A stretch of 64,000 nucleotides of DNA from an uncultured Lachnospiraceae bacterium (GTDB lineage: Bacteria > Bacillota > Clostridia > Lachnospirales > Lachnospiraceae). The stretch is from assembly GCA_946554445.1 (NCBI GenBank), contig CAMNSD010000005.1, forward strand, positions 1 through 64,000, in the 5' to 3' direction. Each line of letters starts with the position of its first letter. Position 1 is the first letter of the stretch. Positions 56,503 to 64,000 of the stretch are shown piece after piece. The notes beneath the pieces are model-generated. The model did no database searches. It was not told the origin of the DNA and saw only the letters and a list, made by a program, of their open reading frames with translations. A program made the position numbers and the translations under genes.

Positions 56503-58788
56503 ATGTGGAAAGCATATTCGGCGGGCTATATGAAACAGAACCGAGCCATCTGCGCTTCTGTCAGGGCGGCGGCATTGATTGCGGCATTATTTTTGTCCTT
56601 TCTGTGTGGGTTGTTTTATAATTTCTGGCGGGATAATATTGCCAATGTGATCGAGGAAGAAGGCCCATGGCATGGACGGATCATAGGCGAGATTGATGAA
56701 CAGGAAATTTCTATGATACGCAGTTTGGAGCATGTGGAAAGTGTGACGGTGAAGGAAGGAGTGTCCGGGGAAGATGGGACGGTGGTAGATATCATTTTTG
56801 ATCCGGTGCGGTCGATTGTAAAGGATATGCCTCTGATTACAGAGATGCTGGGGCTTGAAGAAGGGGAGGCATCCTATCATTATCAGCTTTTGTTGCTTTA
56901 TTTTGTGCGGATTCCCGGAGATGAATATCCAAGGCTTGTAATGCCGTTTTATCTGGCGATTATTGTGTTGGTCTGTATCGCCATGTTGCTGGTGATTTAC
57001 AATGCCTTTGCGTTTACAATGCATGCCAGGGTACATCAGTTTGGTATTTTTGCCAGTGTGGGAGCAACACCGGCACAGATTCGTATCTGTCTGCTGCAGG
57101 AAGCCTTTCGCATGACAATCCTGCCGATCCTTATGGGGATTTTGATCGGTGTGGCTCTATGCCGTGGTGTATTGGCGGTGATTGTAAAGATGGCGGAACA
57201 GATTGTGGGCGGAAGAAGCGCTGAATTTATGTATCCGCCGTATCTTTTGGGGCTCACGTTTGTATTGTCAGCGGCAACAGTGCTTATGGCTGCCTGGATG
57301 CCGGCTAAGAAGATGAGTCGGATGACACCTCTTGAGGCGATTCGGGAAAGTGAAGAGATACAGATTTCCTCAAAGATAAATTTCTTGGGAATTACTTTTG
57401 CAGGGTTCGCTCCGCGCAAGCGCCATTCTCCAATTATGTTTTCTTTGTTTGGCATAGAAGGGGAACTGGCAGGGAATTTTTTGAAAGCGCAGAAAAGGGC
57501 ATTTCGTACGGCTACCTTGTCCCTGACGTTGTCATTTCTGGGATTTATGCTGGTGCAGTGTTTCTTTACCTTATCGGACATCAGCACAGAGGAAACATAT
57601 TTCGCCAGATATCAGGATGTCTGGGATATCATGGTGACGGTACAGGATACCGGAATTGCCCAGGTGAGGCTAAACGATGTGGAGGCATTGCGGAAATTGA
57701 CCGGTGTGGAAGATATAGCAGTCTATCAGAAGGCAGAGGCAGTCTGTAATGTACCGGAAGACTGGGTAAGCAGGGAACTTATGACTCTGGGAGGTTTGGA
57801 GGCGCTGACGGATGGCAGTGTTATTTCAGCACAGGGAATATATACGGTGAAAGCGCCTATTGTGGTATTAGATAATGAGAGTTTCCGACAATACTATGAA
57901 CAACTTGGAACAGACAATAAGACAGATTGGCTCCGGGGAGAGGGAGGCACAGAGTCTCTGGAAGGTACGGTGGTGATCAATCGTGTGTGGGACAGTCTGC
58001 ACAGTAATTTCCGGGACAGTCAATACATTCCCTTTGTACAGGAAAATCAGGATAAGATTACATTGGGTGGGGCAGATTCGGATAAAGGATTGACGGAAGT
58101 TCCCATTCTGGCATACGCGGAGAAGATGCCGCTTTTGCGGGAGGAATATGCAGACTTTGCTTTGATACAGATTATGCCGCAGTCCTATTGGGGAAAAATA
58201 AAAGCACAGACAGGAGGCGCCGAACGAGATACTTATATCCGTATTTTGGCAAAGGAAGATAGTTCGATTGAGCAGTTGGCAGAACTTGAGAAAAAAGTGG
58301 GACAGATTCTTGCCAGATCATACGACACAGAAAGTGAAAACCGTCTGCAGGAAAAAGTCAGGAATGACGAGATGATTGCCGGATATAAATATATTCTTGG
58401 CGGTTTCTGCGTTTTGCTTGCGATTATCGGCATTGCCAATGTGTTTTCTAACACGCTGGGATTCTTACGCATCAGAAGAAGAGAGGTTGCCCGTTATTTA
58501 TCCGTAGGGCTTACGCCTGGCGGAGTAGGAAAAGTGTTTGCATTGGAAGCTGTGGTGATCGCCAGTCGGCCGGTGGTGATTACCCTGCCTATTATTATCG
58601 TGTTGGTGGGAATGATGATAAAAGCCAGTTATCTGAACCCAATGGTGTTTATCAGGAGGGCGCCGGTTGGGCAGATGTTGCTGTTTATGGGGGCGATTTA
58701 TGTCTCTGTGGCGGCAGCATATTATCTGGGTGGAAAGAAGGTGCTTGGCTGTAATATTTCCGAGACACTGCGGGAGGAAATTGTATAA
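56503..58788 (+). CDS. FtsX-like ABC transporter permease (BceB-like)
   Basis: FtsX-type TM blocks: FAFTMHARVHQFGIFASVGATPAQIR...; AIIGIANVFSNTLGFLRIRRREVARYLSVGLTPGGVGKVFALEAV. Confidence 0.9.
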   Translation: MWKAYSAGYMKQNRAICASVRAAALIAALFLSFLCGLFYNFWRDNIANVIEEEGPWHGRIIGEIDEQEISMIRSLEHVESVTVKEGVSGEDGTVVDIIFDPVRSIVKDMPLITEMLGLEEGEASYHYQLLLLYFVRIPGDEYPRLVMPFYLAIIVLVCIAMLLVIYNAFAFTMHARVHQFGIFASVGATPAQIRICLLQEAFRMTILPILMGILIGVALCRGVLAVIVKMAEQIVGGRSAEFMYPPYLLGLTFVLSAATVLMAAWMPAKKMSRMTPLEAIRESEEIQISSKINFLGITFAGFAPRKRHSPIMFSLFGIEGELAGNFLKAQKRAFRTATLSLTLSFLGFMLVQCFFTLSDISTEETYFARYQDVWDIMVTVQDTGIAQVRLNDVEALRKLTGVEDIAVYQKAEAVCNVPEDWVSRELMTLGGLEALTDGSVISAQGIYTVKAPIVVLDNESFRQYYEQLGTDNKTDWLRGEGGTESLEGTVVINRVWDSLHSNFRDSQYIPFVQENQDKITLGGADSDKGLTEVPILAYAEKMPLLREEYADFALIQIMPQSYWGKIKAQTGGAERDTYIRILAKEDSSIEQLAELEKKVGQILARSYDTESENRLQEKVRNDEMIAGYKYILGGFCVLLAIIGIANVFSNTLGFLRIRRREVARYLSVGLTPGGVGKVFALEAVVIASRPVVITLPIIIVLVGMMIKASYLNPMVFIRRAPVGQMLLFMGAIYVSVAAAYYLGGKKVLGCNISETLREEIV

Positions 58789-58817
58789 TAAGGCGAGCAA
58801 GTTTTTGGGATAGAAAG

Positions 58818-58850
58818 GGAATTGTGATTTTATTTTCCAATTCCTTTTTT
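58818..58850 (+). terminator. Intrinsic terminator of the ABC operon
   Basis: GGAATTG ... CAATTCC TTTTTT. Confidence 0.7.
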
Positions 58851-58864
58851 CTATGAGAAAAGTT

Positions 58865-58917
58865 TTGACTATGGTATGAAATCGTACTATAATGTATATA
58901 GTACGATTTCATACTAT
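58865..58917 (+). promoter_or_regulatory. Promoter overlapped by a near-perfect palindromic operator, upstream of marR-MATE
   Basis: TTGACT(58865)-17 nt-TATAAT(58888). Arms ATGGTATGAAATCGTACTATA (58871-58891) / TATAGTACGATTTCATACTAT (58897-58917), 20/21 complementary, 5-nt spacer. Confidence 0.88.
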
Positions 58918-58981
58918 GTAAAAGTGCTTGTGACGGATATGGAATCTATCCGGCCATCAATATGCACACAGGGAAAGGGGC

Positions 58982-59449
58982 ATGAGCAATATGATTTCTA
59001 ACGAGATGCAGCGTTTTAACCATCTGGTCGGAGAGATTGATGCAGTGTATCATGAGATTGCGTGGAACCAGGGGCTTTCTGACAGTATTTTTGATATTCT
59101 TTATACCATCTGTAATACTGGAGAATATTGTATGCTTAAGGATATCTGCCGCAATTGCGGTCTTAGTAAACAGACGGCGAATTCTGCTTTGCGTAAACTT
59201 GAAAAGGAAGGGATTGTCTATCTGGAACTGATGGATTCCAAGCACAAAAAGGTGTGTCTGACAGAAGCGGGGAAACGTCTGGTCAGCCGGACTGTCGGCC
59301 GTGTGATTGAAGCGGAGAATGAGATATTGGCATCCTGGGAGAAAGAGGATGTGGAGACATATATTGCCTTGACCAGACGCTATTTATTGGCATTACAGGA
59401 GAAGGCCAAAGATTTGTCAAACGGCTCAGAAAGGAGGCAGTCGATATGA
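58982..59449 (+). CDS. MarR-family transcriptional regulator
   Basis: MLKDICRNCGLSKQTANSALRKLEKEGIVYLELMDSKHKKVCLTEAGKRLVSRTVGRV. Confidence 0.9.
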   Translation: MSNMISNEMQRFNHLVGEIDAVYHEIAWNQGLSDSIFDILYTICNTGEYCMLKDICRNCGLSKQTANSALRKLEKEGIVYLELMDSKHKKVCLTEAGKRLVSRTVGRVIEAENEILASWEKEDVETYIALTRRYLLALQEKAKDLSNGSERRQSI

Positions 59450-60771
59450 TACAGTTGTCGGATCATTTTGATTACCGTCGTCTGCTGCGCTTTACGCTGC
59501 CATCTATCATTATGATGGTGTTCACTTCAATCTATGGTGTTGTAGACGGTTTCTTTGTATCTAATTTTGCAGGGAAAACGCCCTTTGCGGCAGTTAATTT
59601 TATATACCCCGTGCTGATGATCTTAGGCTGTGTGGGATTCATGTTTGGTACAGGAGGCAGTGCGTTGATAGCGCTGAATCTTGGGATGGGGGATCAGAAG
59701 AAGGCTGATGAGGTGTTTTCTCTGGTCGTTTATACCGCAGCTATCTGTGGGCTGGTGTTTGCGCTGCTTGGTTTTTGGTTTGTCCGTCCGGTAGCTGTGC
59801 TTATGGGAGCAGAGGGACAGCTTTTAAGAGACAGTATCATCTATGCAAGGATATGTCTTATTGCCCTGCCTTTTTTTATTTTGCAATATGAGTTTCAATG
59901 CCTGTTTGCGACAGCGGAAAAGCCGAAGCTGGGATTATATGTGACTGTGGCATCAGGCGTTACGAATATGCTTCTGGATGCCTTATTTGTGGCGGTATTT
60001 CATTGGGGATTGCAGGGTGCGGCTGCAGCGACGGCATTAAGTCAGTTTGTGGGAGGCGTTATTCCGCTTTGGTATTTCGGACATGAAAATTCCAGCCTGT
60101 TACGTTTGGTGAAATATAGATTTGATGGGCAGGCTTTGTGGAAGGTCTGTGTCAATGGCTCCTCTGAGCTGATGAGCAATGTTTCCGCATCTCTCGTGAG
60201 CATGCTCTACAATGTGCAGCTTATGAAATATGCGGGAGAGAATGGGATTGCCGCCTATGGCGTCCTGATGTATGTGTGTTTTGTTTTCCAGGCAATCTTT
60301 ATCGGCTATTCGGTGGGGACAGCACCTGTGATCGGTTATCACCATGGGGCGCATAACCATGAGGAATTGAAAGGGCTGCTAAAACGGAATATTGTGCTGA
60401 TTGGCGGATTCTCTGTTCTGATGTTTGGTGCGGGACAGCTGTTGGCGAGGCCGCTTTCTCTGTTGTTTGTGGGATATGATCAGGAGCTTTTGCAGATAAC
60501 AGCCCATGCTTTTATGATATTTTCATTTTCCTTTTTGTTTTCAGGGTTTGCGATTATGGGTTCTTCCTTTTTTACCGCTTTGAACGATGGGCTGACCTCA
60601 GCGCTGATTTCCTTTTTGCGGACACTGGTATTCCAATGTCTGGCAGTTGTCATCTTTCCAATTTTCTGGGGAATAGACGGAATCTGGCTGTCCATTGCAG
60701 CGGCGGAAGTGATGGCAGTACTGGTGACAGTGTTGTTTTTACTTGGAAAACGTAAAAGATATCATTATTAA
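59446..60771 (+). CDS. MATE-family efflux transporter
   Basis: LRFTLPSIIMMVFTSIYGVVDGFFVSNFAGKTPFAAVNFIYP...GGSALIALNLGMGDQKKADEVFS. Confidence 0.94.
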   Translation: MIQLSDHFDYRRLLRFTLPSIIMMVFTSIYGVVDGFFVSNFAGKTPFAAVNFIYPVLMILGCVGFMFGTGGSALIALNLGMGDQKKADEVFSLVVYTAAICGLVFALLGFWFVRPVAVLMGAEGQLLRDSIIYARICLIALPFFILQYEFQCLFATAEKPKLGLYVTVASGVTNMLLDALFVAVFHWGLQGAAAATALSQFVGGVIPLWYFGHENSSLLRLVKYRFDGQALWKVCVNGSSELMSNVSASLVSMLYNVQLMKYAGENGIAAYGVLMYVCFVFQAIFIGYSVGTAPVIGYHHGAHNHEELKGLLKRNIVLIGGFSVLMFGAGQLLARPLSLLFVGYDQELLQITAHAFMIFSFSFLFSGFAIMGSSFFTALNDGLTSALISFLRTLVFQCLAVVIFPIFWGIDGIWLSIAAAEVMAVLVTVLFLLGKRKRYHY

Positions 60772-60907
60772 ATCAGGCACAATTATCGGTCTGCAAAGAT
60801 GTTTCTTTACAAAAAGAAATAAATAGGGTAGGATAGAAAGAAGACAGAGAAGCCGCAGATGGGAAATTGGATGCGGTAAGAATGGCAAAAGAGGATGGTT
60901 GGAAACA

Positions 60908-61246
60908 ATGGAAGAGAGAAGAAAGAACAGACGGCTGGAATTGACATCCAGACTGTTGATCAAGCGGCTTGATCAGGAAACAGAGGCAAGGGAAGTTGAT
61001 ATCGAGGTGATCGATGTATCAAAGACCGGTGTTGGTTTCCGATGTGGGGAAATGCTGGAGATTGGTTCTGTCTACGAGTCTTTTTTGACAATCTGGACCA
61101 AAGAAGTACTGCATGCTTTTATAGAGATTATCCGCATGGAGAAGAAAGAAGACGGATTTGTTTATGGCGCTATCTTTATTGGCATGTCTGAGACGGAAGC
61201 CAGCAGAATTGAGACCTACAGCACGATAGAAAATATGAATGAATAG
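60908..61246 (+). CDS. PilZ-domain protein
   Basis: MEERRKNRRLELTSRLLIKRL...IEVIDVSKTGVGFRCGEMLEIGSVYE; RRxxR and DxSxxG-like motifs. Confidence 0.8.
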   Translation: MEERRKNRRLELTSRLLIKRLDQETEAREVDIEVIDVSKTGVGFRCGEMLEIGSVYESFLTIWTKEVLHAFIEIIRMEKKEDGFVYGAIFIGMSETEASRIETYSTIENMNE

Positions 61247-61260
61247 AGAGAAGCAGGGCA

Positions 61261-61755
61261 ATGAAGGGAAAGAAGAATAAGAATATCGGTCTGGAGATTG
61301 TCGTGATTACAGCCTCGATTCTGGGGCTGATGATGCTTTTATATTTTGTGATGATTGTGTCCTTTCAAAAAGGGACTGTTTCTTCGGATGTAACGAGTAG
61401 GCTTGCCGGGCAGATTGCCCGGCGTATTTTTACGGATCCCACCCAGGATCAGATTATGACCACGGGGCTGATGATACGCTATGGGGCGCATCTTTTGCTG
61501 TTTTTTGTGGTAGGTCTGGTGACCACCTTTGTCAGTATGGTGATATTCCGCAGATACTATCGGATCCTTGGGGTGATCGGGGCGGGAGCAGTGTGTTATC
61601 TGCTGGCCTATTATACGGAATATTATAAACAGTTTGTGGAGGGCAGACATTTTAACCAGTCGGATGCCACACTGAATTGGTATGGAAGCGTGGCGGGGAT
61701 TTTCTGTATGGTTGTGTCTTATTTCCTGAACAGGCTGCTGGTGAAGCTTACGTGA
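61261..61755 (+). CDS. Hypothetical membrane protein (4 TM)
   Basis: ORF with multiple hydrophobic segments and an upstream GAGAGAAGCAGGG leader. Confidence 0.6.
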   Translation: MKGKKNKNIGLEIVVITASILGLMMLLYFVMIVSFQKGTVSSDVTSRLAGQIARRIFTDPTQDQIMTTGLMIRYGAHLLLFFVVGLVTTFVSMVIFRRYYRILGVIGAGAVCYLLAYYTEYYKQFVEGRHFNQSDATLNWYGSVAGIFCMVVSYFLNRLLVKLT

Positions 61756-61773
61756 CGGGGTGACATTCTGGCA

Positions 61774-63048
61774 TTAACAGGTAAGTTTAGCCAGATCATT
61801 ATAAAATGCAGGGTAGCTGATGGTCACCACATCGCTGCCCTTTATTTGTGTCTCGCCATCAGCAATGAGAGAGGCAATGGCAAAACTCATGGCAATGCGG
61901 TGGTCTAAATGGGAGTCCACTGTAGTGCCGTGAAGCGGGGCGCCTCCCTTTATGATCATACCATCGTCAGTGCCTTTGATGTCACAACCCATGGCACTGA
62001 GATACTGTACCATCACATCGATGCGGTTGGATTCCTTGACCTTTAATTCGGCTGCATCGCGGATGATGGTGGTGCCTTCCGCACAGGCAGCCATAATATT
62101 AATGATGGGCAGTTCATCAATCAGTGTAGGAATGATATCTCCTTCGATGGTAATGCCGTGAAGGGAACTGGATTTTACCAGAAGATCGGCAACCGGTTCC
62201 CCGTCATTTTTAACATTTAAAAGCGTGATGTTGCCGCCCATCTGCTGGCAGACACGCAGGATACCATCTCTTGTGGGATTGATGCCCACATTGCGGATCA
62301 GGATTTCGGAACCGGGAACGATCAGTCCGGCGGCCATAAAGTAAGCGGCGGAGGAAATATCTCCTGGCACATTGATTTTCTGGCCCATAAGGCGGGGACT
62401 TGGATGTACGGTGGCAGTCCTACCCTCCGTATGCAGATTGGCGCCGAAATAGCGGAGCATGATTTCTGTGTGGTTGCGGCTGATGGCGGGCTCTGTTACC
62501 TGGGTTATGCCATCGGCATAGAGGCCGGCCAACAACACGGCGGACTTGACCTGGGCGGAGGCCACCCTGGATTGATAGTGGATGCCCTGCAAGTGTCGTC
62601 CTGCAATATGCAGGGGCGCGCAGTCATTGCCGTTTATGCTGGTGATGGCAGCACCCATCATGGATAAAGGTTCCATGATCCGCCGCATGGGACGCTTCTG
62701 GATGGAAGCATCGCCAGTCAAAGTACTCTCAAAAGGCTGTCCTGCCAAAATCCCACTGATCAGCCGGGTGGTGGTGCCGCTGTTCCCCATGTCAAGTACC
62801 GATGAGGGGGCCTGCAGGCCGTGAAGCCCTCTGCCGTGGATTAAGATTTTTTCAGGTGTGTTTTCTATCTCAATGCCCATTTGGCGAAATGCCTCTATGG
62901 TGGAGAGACAGTCTGCACCCTGCAAGAAGTTGGTAACTTCCGTGAGGCCCTCCGCCAGGGAACCGAACATGACAGCCCGATGGGAGATTGATTTATCGCC
63001 GGGGATTGTGACTTCGCCTTTCAATGTCTTTACTTTATGCAGAATCAT
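61774..63048 (-). CDS. aroA: 3-phosphoshikimate 1-carboxyvinyltransferase
   Basis: LKGEVTIPGDKSISHRAVMFGSLAEG, LDMGNSGTTTRLISGIL, RVASAQVKSAVLLAGLYADG, LKVKESNRIDVM, DHRIAMSFAIASL. Confidence 0.96.
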   Translation of the reverse strand: MILHKVKTLKGEVTIPGDKSISHRAVMFGSLAEGLTEVTNFLQGADCLSTIEAFRQMGIEIENTPEKILIHGRGLHGLQAPSSVLDMGNSGTTTRLISGILAGQPFESTLTGDASIQKRPMRRIMEPLSMMGAAITSINGNDCAPLHIAGRHLQGIHYQSRVASAQVKSAVLLAGLYADGITQVTEPAISRNHTEIMLRYFGANLHTEGRTATVHPSPRLMGQKINVPGDISSAAYFMAAGLIVPGSEILIRNVGINPTRDGILRVCQQMGGNITLLNVKNDGEPVADLLVKSSSLHGITIEGDIIPTLIDELPIINIMAACAEGTTIIRDAAELKVKESNRIDVMVQYLSAMGCDIKGTDDGMIIKGGAPLHGTTVDSHLDHRIAMSFAIASLIADGETQIKGSDVVTISYPAFYNDLAKLTC

Positions 63049-63124
63049 GATGATTACCTTCCTTATTCTCAGATTTTGTTCTGTGGAAATGCTGGGCAGT
63101 CCGTTTTCAGGCTTCATGGGAATC

Positions 63125-64000
63125 TTAACGTGTATGAATCCTGTATTCGCTTTCTGTCAAAAGCCTGACGGCAGCTTCCGTAGCCTTTTTATCATAAAAT
63201 TCAATTCGCAGGGCGCCTTCTGCCAATTCCCGGTTATGATTGATACCAATATTTTTGATGCTCACCTCATGTTCTGCCAGCAGCGCAGCAATCGTAGCGA
63301 TAGCGCCTGGCCGGTCCGCAATGTCCACCGTGAGGACATATTCTGCCTTGATGGGCCCATTAGAACTGTTGGTGAAGGAATCCCGGTAGGTGCGTGCCGT
63401 GTCAAAAAATTGATAGAGTGCCTCTTCGTTCCGATTGTCGATATAATCGGACAGCACGGTAAGATATTCTATATAGGTCTTTAACAGATTGGAGATGTTA
63501 GCCGTATTGGTCAAACAGATCTGCTGCCACATGGTGGGGGAGGAGGAAGCAATCCGCGTGATATCCTTAAAGCCTCCTGCCGCGATCATTTTCATTATGC
63601 CGTCCTTAGAATCGCTGTTTTTAATCAGATTGACTAAAGAAGCGGCAATCACATGGGGCAGATGGGAGATAGCTGCCGTGACATAATCGTGCTGGTCATA
63701 AGAAAGCACCAGTGGAATGGCGCCAATGGAGGAGACTAAGTCCTGGTAGGCAGTTACTTTTTCATGGGGCACTGTCTCGGAAGGCGTCAGGATATAGTAA
63801 GCATTTTCCAGTAAAGATGCCTTGGAATTCTGGTAGCCAAATCGTTCGGAGCCCGCCATCGGGTGGCCGCCGACAAATTGTGAGGAAAGCCCAAGCGCTT
63901 CAATATGGCGATGGATTCCTGTTTTGACGCTCCCCACATCCGTGAGAATGGCATCAGGAGAAATATATTGCTTCAATGTTAATAAATTATCGTCATTACA
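63125..64000 (-). CDS. tyrA: Prephenate dehydrogenase with C-terminal ACT domain, N-terminus beyond the window
   Basis: ILTDVGSVKTGIHRHIEA, FVGGHPMAGSERFGYQNSKASLLENAYYILTPSE; ACT-like YVLTVDIADRPGAIATIAALLAEHEVSIKNIGI. Frame stays open to base 64000. Confidence 0.93.
   Translation of the reverse strand, partial: CNDDNLLTLKQYISPDAILTDVGSVKTGIHRHIEALGLSSQFVGGHPMAGSERFGYQNSKASLLENAYYILTPSETVPHEKVTAYQDLVSSIGAIPLVLSYDQHDYVTAAISHLPHVIAASLVNLIKNSDSKDGIMKMIAAGGFKDITRIASSSPTMWQQICLTNTANISNLLKTYIEYLTVLSDYIDNRNEEALYQFFDTARTYRDSFTNSSNGPIKAEYVLTVDIADRPGAIATIAALLAEHEVSIKNIGINHNRELAEGALRIEFYDKKATEAAVRLLTESEYRIHTR

Overview
This is a 64 kb chromosomal window from a Lachnospiraceae-like (Clostridium cluster XIVa) Firmicute. 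Most of it is dense core genome. It opens inside an S1-domain protein gene and closes inside tyrA.

Main blocks, in order:
- cheR and a YprB-like exonuclease.
- A complete rnfCDGEAB operon, followed almost without gap by a TerY-P-type phosphosignalling cassette: Ser/Thr kinase with zinc ribbon, cytoplasmic leucine-rich-repeat protein, vWA protein, PP2C phosphatase and a TerY-C-like Zn protein. A 4Fe-4S aldo/keto reductase follows.
- apbE, a GH25 lysozyme, an AP2/degenerate-HNH protein, a SleB-like hydrolase and thrC.
- A short accessory stretch with an IS1182-family element.
- gltA, deoC, an orphan divergent flagellin, pckA, a ClbS/DfsB-like protein and a WYL regulator.
- A transglutaminase/MoxR/DUF58/membrane protein/BMP lipoprotein/DUF5722 operon with a 14-bp tandem repeat in its 5' leader.
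- A rod-shaped RNA gene, probably 6S RNA, then a SpoIID-like protein and a YihY-like protein.
- A Phe T-box followed by a duplicated palindromic repeat, then pheS-tautomerase-pheT.
- An M18 peptidase, queA, a membrane sulfatase-like protein, a BceRSAB-like module, MarR-MATE with a palindromic operator, a PilZ protein, aroA and tyrA.

The most promising items are the Rnf-linked TerY-P/LRR cassette, the MoxR-DUF58-BMP-DUF5722 operon, the palindromic repeat between the phe T-box terminator and pheS, and the AP2/degenerate-HNH protein. All assignments come from reading sequence and motifs. No database search was run.
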